Of a DNA stretch of 64,000 bases, positions 35,663 through 44,481 are shown in pieces. The translations under genes were made by a program, and so were the position numbers. The notes under the pieces were generated by a model. That model did not search any database. It was not told where the DNA came from and saw only the letters and a list, made by a program, of their open reading frames with translations. Source of the stretch: Halomicrobium sp. LC1Hm (GTDB taxonomy: Archaea > Halobacteriota > Halobacteria > Halobacteriales > Haloarculaceae). Location of the stretch: the NCBI RefSeq assembly GCF_009617995.1, contig NZ_CP044129.1:1302001-1366000 (forward strand), in the 5' to 3' direction. Positions within the stretch are counted from its first letter, which is position 1. Each line of letters starts with the position of its first letter.

Positions 35663-35800
35663 TCAGTCTGTCAATCGCTTGATTCGGTTCATGCGACAGA
35701 TCGGACAACAGACGGCCGTCTCGCGCTGTGGAATACTGAACCGCACCCCGCAGGTCCGACACCGGTACGTGGCCACGCGGTTCTTAGAGAGTTCTGCCAT
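35663..35800 (-). CDS. Tiny zinc-finger protein
   Basis: 45 aa, reading MAELSKNRVATYRCRTCGVR then FSIPQRETAVCCPICRMNRIKRLTD. The Cys14-x2-Cys17 and Cys31/Cys32-x2-Cys35 pairs form a treble-clef or ribbon-type zinc site, as in the many haloarchaeal CPxCG mini-proteins. Basic, which suggests nucleic-acid contact. Lies between the nuclease-helicase (convergent) and PAP2 genes (divergent). Too short for most gene callers; support is the clean Cys pattern and a start 20+ bases from a plausible promoter. Confidence 0.65.
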   Translation of the reverse strand: MAELSKNRVATYRCRTCGVRFSIPQRETAVCCPICRMNRIKRLTD

Positions 35801-35890
35801 CACCCTCGATTCGGCGGGGCGCGTTGTAGCCGTTGTTTCCAGTTCGATGGGTCTGCCTCCCGCTCGGCCACAGTCGATTCTCAGAGGCGT

Positions 35891-35900
35891 TCGATTTAAC
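35891..35900 (+). promoter_or_regulatory. TATA-like box for the PAP2 gene
   Basis: CGATTTAACT lies about 27-30 bases upstream of GTG 35925, the spacing expected for leaderless transcription. It is the main reason for choosing that start. Confidence 0.55.
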
Positions 35901-35924
35901 TACCGATGTGACGACCCCTCGTCC

Positions 35925-36761
35925 GTGATTCGTCTCACTGCACTGTCGCGGTCGATCTGGGAGGCGACGCCGGGGTGGCTGATCGAACCGGCAGGCGTCG
36001 TCACTGCCTTCGGCGGCGCGACGGCGCTGCTGTTCGTCCTCTCCTTGCTGTACTGGCTCGACGAGCGGCGCTCGACGGCCACGGTCGTGAGCTACGCCTT
36101 CGTCGCCCTGGCGGTCGTGATCCTCCTGAAGGCCGCGATCGGCATGGGGCGACCGCCGGCCTCGGTCCGCGCTATCCCGCTGGCCAACGACCCCTACGGC
36201 TTTCCAAGCGGCCACGCGGTCGCGGCGGTCGTCGTCTACGGCGGCCTCGCGACCGTCCGGGACCGTCTCGACGATGTCCGCGTCGTCGCCGCTGTCGCGC
36301 TCGCCGTGGCACTCGTCGCGCTCTCGCGGGTGGTCCTCGGGATGCACTACCTCGGTGACGTGATCGTCGGCACGGGGCTCGGGCTCGTCGTGCTGGCGGC
36401 CTGCTGGCGGTTCGTCGGCCGGCGTCCGGGACGGGGCTTCCTCGTGGCAGGCGTGGTGGCCGTCGGTGCCGTACTGGTCACCGGCGGCAGTTCCGAGTCG
36501 ATCCTCGCGCTCGGCGGCAGCGCCGGTGGGGCGGTGGGGAGCCGCTGGATCGACGCCGCGAGCGGGCTCCGCTCTCGCCTCGACGGCGCGATCCTCGCGG
36601 CGGTGGGCGTCCCGTACGCACTGGTGCTCGATCGGGCCGGCGAGGCGGTCGCGCCGCCGCTGGCGGCCGTCGTCTACGCTGCACTCGTCGCCGGCATCCT
36701 CCTCTTGCCGGTCGCCGTCGCCCGGCTCCCGCTCTCGGCCGACCGGGCCGCCGGTGCCTGA
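35925..36761 (+). CDS. PAP2-family membrane phosphatase
   Basis: 278 aa from GTG 35925 (IRLTALSRSIWEATPGWLIE). Lipid or undecaprenyl-type phosphatase in the membrane. The three acid-phosphatase motifs are KAAIGMGRP (C1, Kx6RP), PSGHA (C2) and SRVVLGMHYLGDV (C3, Rx5HxxxD). About seven hydrophobic segments. The upstream in-frame extension to 35679 would overlap the antisense zinc-finger gene and has no membrane or family character. Likely acts on polyprenyl or glycerol phospholipid phosphates. Confidence 0.88.
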   Translation: MIRLTALSRSIWEATPGWLIEPAGVVTAFGGATALLFVLSLLYWLDERRSTATVVSYAFVALAVVILLKAAIGMGRPPASVRAIPLANDPYGFPSGHAVAAVVVYGGLATVRDRLDDVRVVAAVALAVALVALSRVVLGMHYLGDVIVGTGLGLVVLAACWRFVGRRPGRGFLVAGVVAVGAVLVTGGSSESILALGGSAGGAVGSRWIDAASGLRSRLDGAILAAVGVPYALVLDRAGEAVAPPLAAVVYAALVAGILLLPVAVARLPLSADRAAGA

Positions 36762-36807
36762 TCGACTCGACGGCCGACCGCGGGCGATGTAGCACGCCGT
36801 CGCCGTG

Positions 36808-38457
36808 CTACGGCTCGCGAGCGGACGATTCGGTCGGCCCGGGCGCACCCGCGTCGCCCTCCTCGTCTGGGACATCTGCCTCGTCGAGCAACGCCGTCAG
36901 TCCCTGCCGTCGGTCGCCTCGTTCGCCGGCCCGGAGGTCGGCCATCAGGCGCTCGCGGAGCGTCTCGTGGACCGTCCGGGCGCGCTGGTCGTCGAGGTCG
37001 TACGCCGTCGCGTCCCCGCCCAGCAGGCTCGCCGTGCTGGCGGTGTCGGCGGTCACGCTGGCCAGCGAGCGGCGACGCTGGAAGATCGTTCGCGTGTCGA
37101 TCACGGTCTGGACGCGGTAGTACGGCACCAGCCGGGTCGACCGCACGAGGACGCCGCTCCGGGTGGCAAACAGGTGCTCCAGCAGTGCGAACCCGCGGTG
37201 CTTCCAGCTCAGGTGCCCGGCCAGTACCGCGACCGGGACCAGCGCCAGCGGCGCGTACCAGTAGGGGACCGTCTGGACCAGCGTGTCGACGGAAAGCAAC
37301 AGCCCCGTCGCCACGAGCGGGAGCAGCGAGTACCGGACGGCGTAGCGTCGGCGCGACCTGTCTGGGAGTCGCTCCATCGCCGGCACGTCGGCGTCGGTCA
37401 GCGCCTCGGCGACGGCCAGCACCGTCTCGCGATCGTCCAGCGGAATCGCCGTGTTGCTCGCGTCCTGACTCCCCGAACCCGGCGCGTAGCCGGCCGTCTC
37501 GACGGCCAGGGCGGCGTATCCGGCCTGTCGCATCAGTAGGTTCTCCCGGACGGTGACCGTCTGGACCTTCTCCAGCGGGATCGAGCCGCTGTACTGCTGA
37601 ATCAGTCCCCGCTCGTATCGCAGGTCGTCGCCGACGTAGTCGAGGTGAAAGCCGTGATACTCCGTGATCGTGAACGCGGCACTCAGGAGCCAGGCCGCGA
37701 GTGCGAACAGCGCGGCGGCGACGCCGACGGTCAACAGCGCCTCTCCCGTCGAGTAGGTCGGGAGCCCCGACAGCGAGACCCTCGACGGGCCGCCCAGTGC
37801 CTCGACGGTCGCCGAGAGCAGTCGGAGCGCGTACTCCTGTGCGAACGGGACGCCGAAGAGGACCACCGCGGGGGCTGCGGGCCGGAACGAGACGAGCGCG
37901 AGCGTCAGCAGGTCCCTGGTCGAGAGCTCGTAGAGCCGACGCTGCTCTGGCTCCGCCGCCTCTCGGGCCACCGTGTCGTGTGCTGGCTCGCCCTCGTCGC
38001 CTTCCGTCTCGTCGTCCTCCCGTCGGTACTGAGCGACGGCCGACTGGAGCGCTCTGGCCTCGTCGACGTCGACGGCGTTCAGGACCGCCTCCGTCGCGCT
38101 CCCCCCGGCCGTCTCGAACTTCACGACGGCGAGGCCGAAGAGCCGCTGGACGGGGCCACGTTCGATGTCGACGTTCTGGATCCGTCCCAGCGGAATCTCC
38201 CGTTCCTGTCGGTCGAAGACGCCGGAGTCGACGGACAGCGTGCCCCCTGCAAGTGCGTAGGTAAAGCGGTAGTACCGCGCCACGGCGTAGGCGGCCCCGA
38301 CGAGGGCACCGACGGGTGCGAGGACGAACACCGCTCCGAGCGGGAGCACGTCCAGTGGACCGGTCAGCATCATGCCGGCGAAGAAGCCGATGCTCCCGAA
38401 CCGGACGACGTTGGTGACGACGCTACCGACGGCGCTGATCGGGTGGAGACGGTTCAT
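36808..38457 (-). CDS. Membrane protein with multiple bacterial PH domains (YdbT-like)
   Basis: 549 aa. Three repeats of paired transmembrane helices followed by a bPH_2 domain. The domains are signposted by YALAGGTLSVDSGVFDRQEREIPLGRIQNVDI (about 72-105), LRYERGLIQQYSGSIPLEKVQTVTV (about 280-305) and VRSTRLVPYYRVQTVIDTRTIFQRR (about 440-470). Charged acidic linkers separate them. The partner PH protein lies directly upstream, overlapping by four bases. In Bacillus the YdbS/YdbT pair is linked to resistance to membrane-active peptides; in archaea its role is unknown. Confidence 0.88.
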   Translation of the reverse strand: MNRLHPISAVGSVVTNVVRFGSIGFFAGMMLTGPLDVLPLGAVFVLAPVGALVGAAYAVARYYRFTYALAGGTLSVDSGVFDRQEREIPLGRIQNVDIERGPVQRLFGLAVVKFETAGGSATEAVLNAVDVDEARALQSAVAQYRREDDETEGDEGEPAHDTVAREAAEPEQRRLYELSTRDLLTLALVSFRPAAPAVVLFGVPFAQEYALRLLSATVEALGGPSRVSLSGLPTYSTGEALLTVGVAAALFALAAWLLSAAFTITEYHGFHLDYVGDDLRYERGLIQQYSGSIPLEKVQTVTVRENLLMRQAGYAALAVETAGYAPGSGSQDASNTAIPLDDRETVLAVAEALTDADVPAMERLPDRSRRRYAVRYSLLPLVATGLLLSVDTLVQTVPYWYAPLALVPVAVLAGHLSWKHRGFALLEHLFATRSGVLVRSTRLVPYYRVQTVIDTRTIFQRRRSLASVTADTASTASLLGGDATAYDLDDQRARTVHETLRERLMADLRAGERGDRRQGLTALLDEADVPDEEGDAGAPGPTESSAREP

Positions 38458-38915
38458 ACGGCGTCGGTGGCCTCGCTCTCGGCCGCGAGCTCGCGCAGTT
38501 GCTCGCGCAGTTCGGTCGCTCGCTCCGGACGCAGCCCCGGAATACGGATGTCGGCACCCCGCGTTCCGGCGGTGTAGACGACGACGCTGGAGAGACCGAC
38601 CAGCCGCTCGACCGGCCCGCGCTGGGTGTCGGTGTGCTGGAGCCGGACGTAGGGGACCGAGGTGTCGACCTGCGTCACGACCCCGCGGACCAGAAAGAGC
38701 GCGTCGTCCTGAATCTCGAAGCGCCAGCGTCGAAATCTGAGGACGGCGTGGACGGTCCCGAGAACGGCCGCCACGACGACGACGGCAGCGATCAGTGGCG
38801 GGTCTACCGGGACCGCGAAGCGGTCGATCGCGACGGCGACGCCCGCAAGCACCGCCGCGACTACGACCGCCCGCCCCATCCACAGCAGTTGCACGCGGGA
38901 GTTGAGCCTCTCCAT
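38454..38915 (-). CDS. PH-domain membrane protein (YdbS-like)
   Basis: 153 aa. Two transmembrane helices (about 14-33, 40-60) followed by one bPH_2 domain (FEIQDDALFLVRGVVTQVDTSVPYVRLQHTDTQRGPVERLVGLSSVVVYTAG). The ATG at 38915 is followed by MERLNSRVQLLWMGRAVVVA. Its TGA overlaps the start of the larger PH-domain gene (ATGA), giving the conserved YdbS-YdbT operon order. Confidence 0.88.
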   Translation of the reverse strand: MERLNSRVQLLWMGRAVVVAAVLAGVAVAIDRFAVPVDPPLIAAVVVVAAVLGTVHAVLRFRRWRFEIQDDALFLVRGVVTQVDTSVPYVRLQHTDTQRGPVERLVGLSSVVVYTAGTRGADIRIPGLRPERATELREQLRELAAESEATDAV

Positions 38916-39051
38916 GCGATGTGGGGCGGTCCGTGCGGGGAAAAGCGTAGGGGTCAGGACGATCCAGCCCACCCGGCGACGCACGTCAGGCCGGCACACA
39001 GTAGCTTTTTTACCACCCAGTCAATCATCCGAATCATCCGCAACAACACTT

Positions 39052-39867
39052 ATGTCGGCGATTCTACCTCTCTCGATTCCGCTCCAGTCCGGCGGTCTTT
39101 CGACGTTCGCACTGGGGCCGATCTACCTCATCGCCATTCTCGTGCCGGGTCTGCTGTTCTACCGTGGCCTGATGGCCGGCGGAAATCGCTACGACACCCT
39201 GTCTCGACTGGACAAACTCGGTGCGGCGCTGGGTGGCGGCGCGATCTCGTGGCTCCCGACACTGTTGTTCTTGCGTCTCTTCGGATACGGCCCGTTTGTG
39301 GTCGGGAAATCGAACGGACTGACCTTCCTCGTCGTCGTGGTCACACTCACGGTTCAGATGGCCGTGGCCTACTACGTCGGGGAGTTTGTCGGTGACGTGT
39401 CGAACCGGCTGTTCGGCGAGACGGTCCGCAATTTCAACGACCAGCAACAGCCGTGGGACTACGCTTCGACGAAGATCCGAGAGAAGGAAGTGACGGTCGT
39501 CACGGACTCGTTCGAATCTCCCTTGCACGGCATCGTCGCGCGCTATTCCTCGTTCGACGAGGGTGGTGACCTGGTCCTCTCGCCCGTCTCGCCCGAGAGC
39601 CGAATTGCGACAGGCGACGAGAGCGATCGGGACAAGAACAACGCCCTGTACATCGAGAGGGAGACGATCTCGGCAGTCTTCTTTCACGACAGGGACGGGG
39701 CAGACGACTACGGCGACGTACTGACCAGAGGCGATCTTCAAGAGCCGACCGAAGAAGAGTGGAAACAGGTCGTCCAAGCGGCCGAAGACGCGCTCGAATC
39801 CGCGATCAACGAACCAGACGAGAGAATGGACGATGCGTCCGGGGATCCCGAGGGCGGGTCGGACTAA
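39052..39867 (+). CDS. DUF6338-like membrane protein
   Basis: 271 aa. Three N-terminal transmembrane helices (about 18-42, 58-78, 87-108), then a cytoplasmic domain (about 115-245) with strands EVTVVTDSFESPLHGIVARY, DLVLSPVSPES, NNALYIERETISAVFF and an acidic tail. Layout and length match the DUF6338 family; function unknown. GC is lower than in flanking genes. Convergent with the Panacea/YwgA-like gene, with a four-base overlap of the two 3' ends, suggesting they entered together. Confidence 0.7.
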   Translation: MSAILPLSIPLQSGGLSTFALGPIYLIAILVPGLLFYRGLMAGGNRYDTLSRLDKLGAALGGGAISWLPTLLFLRLFGYGPFVVGKSNGLTFLVVVVTLTVQMAVAYYVGEFVGDVSNRLFGETVRNFNDQQQPWDYASTKIREKEVTVVTDSFESPLHGIVARYSSFDEGGDLVLSPVSPESRIATGDESDRDKNNALYIERETISAVFFHDRDGADDYGDVLTRGDLQEPTEEEWKQVVQAAEDALESAINEPDERMDDASGDPEGGSD

Positions 39868-40313
39868 AGGACGCTTTCCTCTGCGTACGACTCGTACTGA
39901 TTGTAGACGTATTCGAGCAACCGAGACACCGAAATATCGTTGAAGTTCGTCTCGACCAGCTCGGCGCGCTCTTCGATCTCCTGTCGGTCCGAAGGGGAAA
40001 GCGTCGACAAGAACTGTCGTAGTTCGTCTCTCCCGTCGTCTTCGAGTTCGTATATATACTTCTCACCGCGCTGGAGATCGATGTTCCGCTCGGAGACGAG
40101 TCCAGCCTGTTCCAACGCTTCGATGTCGTTTAGCAGATCCTTCGAGAATGGACCGTAGTGGTACGGGTAAAACTCGTACTCCGACGCGTTGAGGTCGTCG
40201 GAGAACTCCTCTTGGGCCAAGAACACCAATTTTTGCAGACGAGTGCGACCGTTGACCGTCCCCTCGTCGTCGGCGGCGAGCAGGGCCAGTAGCAACGCCT
40301 GTCTCTTGTTCAT
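39864..40313 (-). CDS. Panacea/YwgA-like winged-helix protein
   Basis: 149 aa from ATG 40313 (MNKRQALLLALLAADDEGTV). Signature RTRLQKLVFLAQEEF...YEFYPYHYGPFSKDLLNDIEALEQAGLV is the Panacea/YwgA pattern. Panacea domains are versatile antitoxins paired with diverse toxins, including membrane-targeting ones. YKYELEDDGRDELRQF-like winged-helix residues follow. The upstream in-frame extension is not family-like. Lower GC than neighbours. Pairing with the overlapping convergent DUF6338-like gene is suggestive but the orientation is unusual for a toxin-antitoxin operon. Confidence 0.75.
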   Translation of the reverse strand: MNKRQALLLALLAADDEGTVNGRTRLQKLVFLAQEEFSDDLNASEYEFYPYHYGPFSKDLLNDIEALEQAGLVSERNIDLQRGEKYIYELEDDGRDELRQFLSTLSPSDRQEIEERAELVETNFNDISVSRLLEYVYNQYESYAEESVL

Positions 40314-40439
40314 GTTCTTGGCCTCCGTTGCTAGAGCGTAGCTTCTCGACCGGCAAACCTCTTTTGGGTGCCCATCGTCTCCGGTTTTCGACCGTTGTCG
40401 TCCCCTCAGATTGTCACGGGTCATAAACCGTCGCCGGTA

Positions 40440-43184
40440 TCAGACCTCGCCAGCGTCGTCGTCGATGGCCGCCAGCACGCGGTCGTGGAACGCCTGCAAC
40501 ACCGCGGACTCGTCTTCGGCCAGCACCACGTCGCTGGCCAGCAGCGTCGCCAGCCCGAACGCGCGCGGCGAGGGCGAGTCGACCCGGACGGTCTCGACGG
40601 CGAGTTCGCCGGCCTGGATCGCGCCGGTCACGTCCTCGATGGCGTCGACGTTGAGCTTGTCCTCCAGGATCTCGCGATACGTCTCCTCGACGACGGCGAA
40701 CTCGCCCAGTTCCTCGGCGAACGAGAGCAGCATCTCGGCGTTGACCTGCTGTTCGCTGGCCGACTTCTCGTAGCCCTTGTACCGCTTGAGGATCATCAGC
40801 GCCCGCGTGGCGTTGATCCGGAAGTACCGCTGGAGCAGGTCCGTCCCGTCGAGGCTGGCCCGCAGATCCGCCCGGACCGCCGTCGGATCGATGTCGGTGA
40901 CGATCCCCTCGACGTCGACTTTCCTGTTCAGCGGCATCGAGAGGGTGAACCCGTTGTCGGCGACGGCGACCTGAACGTTGGCGCTGGCTCGCTGGGCGAC
41001 GCGGTAGGCCACGAGCCGCGAGAAGCCGTCGTTGAACCGCCGGCCGTACCCGGAGTGGACGTAGTAGTGGCGCTCGTACTCGTCGTGGTCCAGCGCGACC
41101 TCGATCACGAGTCGGTCGTCGGTCGAGACGCTCTCCGAGCCGGCGTACGCGACCTGCTCGGAGAACATCCGCGTGATCGCACGCACGGTGTTCTCGTCCA
41201 GGGGGAACTCCCGGAGCCACAGTCGAACGGCCGGCGGGCCGCCCTCCTCCAGTCGCGCCAGGAGTTGGCGCTGGAAGGCGAGGATCTCCCGGCCGAGGTC
41301 GTACGACAGCGGCAGCCGTTCGGAGAACCACGACGGGACCGTCGGCCGCGCGCTGGTCCGGTCGACGTACACCTTCGAGCCCCGACGGTACCGGTACTCG
41401 AAGTTGTCGCCCCCGAGCACGAACACGTCGCCGCTCTCCAGCGTGTCGAGGTATCCTTCGTCGAGTTGCCCGACCCACTCGTCGCTTGCCCGGGTGTACA
41501 CGTCGCAGGTGAAGGAGTCGGGGATCGTCCCGATGTTGGTCATGTAGATGACGCGGGCCATCCGCCCGCGCTTGCCGATCAGGTGTTCGCCCACGTCGTA
41601 CTCCTCGTAGTGGTGCTCGCCGTCGGGAGGATCGTTCGTGTCTCGCCAGATCTTCGCGTAGACGTTCTTGTCTTCCATCCCCGGATAGTCGGCGGTGAGG
41701 TACCGACAGAGCTGCTCCCACTCGTCGTCGGTGTACTCGCGATAGGGGTAGGCACGCCGCAGGATCGCCTTGGCCTCGCGCTCGGGCCGGACGGCGTTGA
41801 TCGCCATGCCGTAGACGTGCTGTGTCGCCACGTCCTGTGCGCGTTCGGGGACGAACACCCGGTCGACGAACCCCTCCGTGGCCTTCTTCAGCATCACCGC
41901 ACACTCGATCAGCTCGTCCCGGTCCAGCGCCACGACCCGCCCCGTGACGGTCTCTCCGAGCTGGTGGCCCGCTCGCCCGACTCGCTGGAGGAGCGCGGCG
42001 ACGGACTTGGGGGAACCGACCTGTACGACCAGATCGACGTGGGGCATGTCGATCCCCAGCTCCAGACTCGTCGAGGTCGTCACCACGTCGAGTGTCCCCG
42101 CTTTGAGACGCTCCTCGATCTCCTGGCGGCGCTCCTTCGAGAGGCTCCCGTGGTGGCACCCGGAGTTGTCCTCCCCGTAGTCGTCGAACTCCGAGCGGAG
42201 GTTGTGCAAGACTCGCTCGGCCCCCGAGCGCGTGTTCGTGAACACGAGCGTGTTCGTGTGTTCCCGAATCAGCTCGTGGAGCTGCTCGTAGAACCGCCCC
42301 TGGATCACGTCTCGCGGGGTGTCGATGAGGTCGTCCGTGGGCGTCGTCAACTCCACGTCGAAGTCACGGGCGAAGCGGGCGTCGACGATCTCGTACTCGC
42401 GGGGTGACCAGTCGTCGCCGCCCGCGCCGTGGCGCTCACACCCGACCAGGAACTGGGCCATCTCGTCGAGTGGCTCGACGGTCGCCGAGCAGCCGATCCG
42501 GGTCGGCGAGCCGTCGGCAAGCGCCTCCAGGCGCTCCAGGGACACCGAGAGGTGAGTCCCGCGCTTGTTCTCGGCGAGGCTGTGGATCTCGTCGACGACG
42601 ACGTACTCCACCGTCCGGAGCTTCTCTTTGAACTTCGGGCTGTTGAGCAAAATCGCCAGCGTCTCCGGCGTCGTGTTGAGGATGTGTGGCGTCGTCTCCA
42701 GCATCTGCTGGCGGTCGCTGTCGCTCGTGTCCCCGTGGCGAATCGCGTGCCGGATCTCGACGGCCTCGCCCCGTTCGTCGAGCTTCTCGGTGATGTCGCT
42801 CAGCGGGACCGCCAGGTTCCGGTGGATGTCGTTTGCCAGTGACTTCAGGGGCGAGACGTACAGACAGTAGACGCTGTTGTCGAGTGTGTCCTCACGGGCC
42901 TTCGCGAACAGCTCGTTGACGATGCCGGTAAACGACGCGAGCGTCTTGCCGCTGCCGGTCGGCGCTGCGATCAGGGCGTTCTCCCGCTCGTGGATCAGCG
43001 GGATCGCCTCCTTCTGTGGCGGGGTGAAGAACCCCCCGTTGTGCGGGACGAACTCGCCGAACTGCTCGACCCACCACTCCTGGACGACCGGCGCGAGCCG
43101 GTCCAGCACGTCGCTGTCGTCGATCGCGACGCTCTCGGGGTCGAACGCCGGGTCGACGCCCGCGAGCCGTTCGCGTCCCTCCAT
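40440..43184 (-). CDS. lhr: Lhr-type SF2 DNA helicase
   Basis: 914 aa. Large helicase-related protein. Helicase motifs are the Q-motif-like FFTPPQKEAIPLI, Walker A ALIAAPTGSGKTLASF (about 72-83), DEIHSLAENKRGTHL (DEIH, about 196), GCSATVEPLDEMAQFL (motif III), LVFTNTRSGAERV, VVTTSTSLELGIDMP and QRVGRAGHQLGET (motif VI). The Lhr core follows (YRRGSKVYVD, PSWFSERLPLS, VHSGYGRRFNDGFSRL). Archaeal Lhr proteins act in replication-coupled repair. The ATG at 43184 (MEGRERLAGVDP) precedes the conserved part. Confidence 0.93.
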   Translation of the reverse strand: MEGRERLAGVDPAFDPESVAIDDSDVLDRLAPVVQEWWVEQFGEFVPHNGGFFTPPQKEAIPLIHERENALIAAPTGSGKTLASFTGIVNELFAKAREDTLDNSVYCLYVSPLKSLANDIHRNLAVPLSDITEKLDERGEAVEIRHAIRHGDTSDSDRQQMLETTPHILNTTPETLAILLNSPKFKEKLRTVEYVVVDEIHSLAENKRGTHLSVSLERLEALADGSPTRIGCSATVEPLDEMAQFLVGCERHGAGGDDWSPREYEIVDARFARDFDVELTTPTDDLIDTPRDVIQGRFYEQLHELIREHTNTLVFTNTRSGAERVLHNLRSEFDDYGEDNSGCHHGSLSKERRQEIEERLKAGTLDVVTTSTSLELGIDMPHVDLVVQVGSPKSVAALLQRVGRAGHQLGETVTGRVVALDRDELIECAVMLKKATEGFVDRVFVPERAQDVATQHVYGMAINAVRPEREAKAILRRAYPYREYTDDEWEQLCRYLTADYPGMEDKNVYAKIWRDTNDPPDGEHHYEEYDVGEHLIGKRGRMARVIYMTNIGTIPDSFTCDVYTRASDEWVGQLDEGYLDTLESGDVFVLGGDNFEYRYRRGSKVYVDRTSARPTVPSWFSERLPLSYDLGREILAFQRQLLARLEEGGPPAVRLWLREFPLDENTVRAITRMFSEQVAYAGSESVSTDDRLVIEVALDHDEYERHYYVHSGYGRRFNDGFSRLVAYRVAQRASANVQVAVADNGFTLSMPLNRKVDVEGIVTDIDPTAVRADLRASLDGTDLLQRYFRINATRALMILKRYKGYEKSASEQQVNAEMLLSFAEELGEFAVVEETYREILEDKLNVDAIEDVTGAIQAGELAVETVRVDSPSPRAFGLATLLASDVVLAEDESAVLQAFHDRVLAAIDDDAGEV

Positions 43185-43517
43185 TCGTTGTCGAGGGGTC
43201 GGACTGGGACGACAAGTGCCTTCGGACCGGACGGTGAAAGTGAAACCTTCGTACCTCAAACGATCTATCTTGGTGACTGAGAAAACAGAAATAAATGAGA
43301 GGTAATCAGCAATGGTTCTGGATGCTCTTGCGGGGCCACGAGGAGAAAGCCCCGACCTTCAGGGCGGGGATGAATCCGACAACTCCTACGCAATCCACCG
43401 TTCGATTGCTCGGCTGGATATTCCACGCTCCAATCCATACTCTCAAGTAACTCTGACTACATAGGTTACGTATGGCGAAACAGGTCGTTACAACCGCGCC
43501 GTGTGTACCCTCGGGCG
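43185..43517. mobile_element. Relic of an IS200/IS605-type element end (TnpB 3'/guide-RNA-like hairpin)
   Basis: No gene is seen. The sequence AAAGCCCCGACCTTCAGGGC with following GGGGATGAATCCGAC (about 43346-43379) closely resembles the conserved 3' end of haloarchaeal TnpB-type elements. It folds as CCCCG-A-CC-TTCA-GG-G-CGGGG (43350-43369). No tnpB, tnpA or left end remains, so it would be a solo end. From about 43255 to 43315 the DNA is AT-rich (GAAAACAGAAATAAATGAGA). Confidence 0.55.
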
Positions 43518-43994
43518 ATGGTATCCCAAGGAGACTCCGCCCCGATGTTCACGGCGACTGTCGGAACGAGCGATCACGAACCGTTCGATCTCTCGGACCA
43601 CGTCGGCGACGGCCCGCTCGTCCTGGCCTTCTTCCCCGGTGCGTTCACGCCGCCGTGTTCCAACGAGATGGTCGCGCTCCAGAACCACCTCGCGGACTTC
43701 GAGGCGGCCGGCGCGACACTGCTGGGTGTCAGCGCCGACTCGCCGTTCTCACAGGGTGCGTTCCGGGAGGAACACGGCATCGAGTTCGACCTCGTCAGCG
43801 ACATGAGCGGCGAGGCGATCCGCGCCTACGACCTGGAGATGGACATCGAAGACCTCGGCCTCCACGGCATCGCCAATCGCGCGGTGTTCGTGCTCGACGA
43901 CGACGGGACCGTCACCTACAGCTGGGTCGCCGACGATCCCACCACCGAACCCGACTACGACGACGTGCTGGCCGCCGTCGAAGCAGCCGCCTGA
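43518..43994 (+). CDS. Peroxiredoxin, 1-Cys AhpE-like
   Basis: 158 aa. Thioredoxin-fold peroxidase: LVLAFFPGAFTPPCSNEM (peroxidatic Cys about 47) followed by ATLLGVSADSPFSQGAFREEHGI and NRAVFVLDDDGTVTYSWVADDPTTEPDYDD. This cysteine is the only one in the protein, so no resolving Cys is encoded. The ATG at 43518 (MVSQGDSAPMFTATVG) starts the fold; the codons before it are not conserved-looking. A second, Bcp-type peroxiredoxin lies at 18208-18663. Confidence 0.9.
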   Translation: MVSQGDSAPMFTATVGTSDHEPFDLSDHVGDGPLVLAFFPGAFTPPCSNEMVALQNHLADFEAAGATLLGVSADSPFSQGAFREEHGIEFDLVSDMSGEAIRAYDLEMDIEDLGLHGIANRAVFVLDDDGTVTYSWVADDPTTEPDYDDVLAAVEAAA

Positions 43995-44060
43995 TCGGCT
44001 GGCCGCGCGTACTCCTCCCCGTTCTGGCAACCAAGAATAGATAACGACTACACTATCAGA

Positions 44061-44360
44061 ATGAGCGTCACTTTTCACACGCTACCGCGTAGCCCTGCGA
44101 CGAGAACAATGCTACAGACGGACGGCGAGCCGCTGACACCGAGCGATCGGATCATCAAGACTGTCGCACACACGCGGGACGTTCCCCGAACCGACCTCCC
44201 ACCACTCTACGACGCGCTCGATCCGGAAGCGATCGACGACTTCGTGACCACTGCCGAGGCGGGCAGCCAACTCCAGTTCGAGTACTTCGGTACCAGCGTC
44301 AGCGTTTCCGTTCGAGAATCCGGTGTCGGCATCGACGTGACCAGTACGGGTCGACACTGA
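44061..44360 (+). CDS. HalOD1 output-domain protein
   Basis: 99 aa. The core VPRTDLPPLYDALDPEAIDDFVTTAEAGSQLQFEYFGTSVSV is the haloarchaeal output domain HalOD1, found alone or fused to signalling receivers; proposed role in signal output, mechanism unknown. A TATA-like AGAATAGATAA about 20-28 bases upstream favours ATG 44061; an internal ATG at 44109 (MLQTDGEPLT) is an alternative. No response regulator is adjacent. Confidence 0.8.
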   Translation: MSVTFHTLPRSPATRTMLQTDGEPLTPSDRIIKTVAHTRDVPRTDLPPLYDALDPEAIDDFVTTAEAGSQLQFEYFGTSVSVSVRESGVGIDVTSTGRH

Positions 44361-44481
44361 CACCCCGGCTGTCACTGCTCCGAGACGACCGATCTCGGCG
44401 GTGGCGGACGGCAGCCGAACGGCCGGCGGGCTCATCCACCGAGAGCAACGCCTTTTGCGGTGGCCTCGACACCATAGTGCA

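Noticed and set aside
32835-35762. A 975-codon open frame antisense to the nuclease-helicase gene
   Set aside because: High-GC haloarchaeal genes leave long open frames on the opposite strand; the predicted protein has no family motifs, while the sense strand has complete nuclease and helicase motifs.
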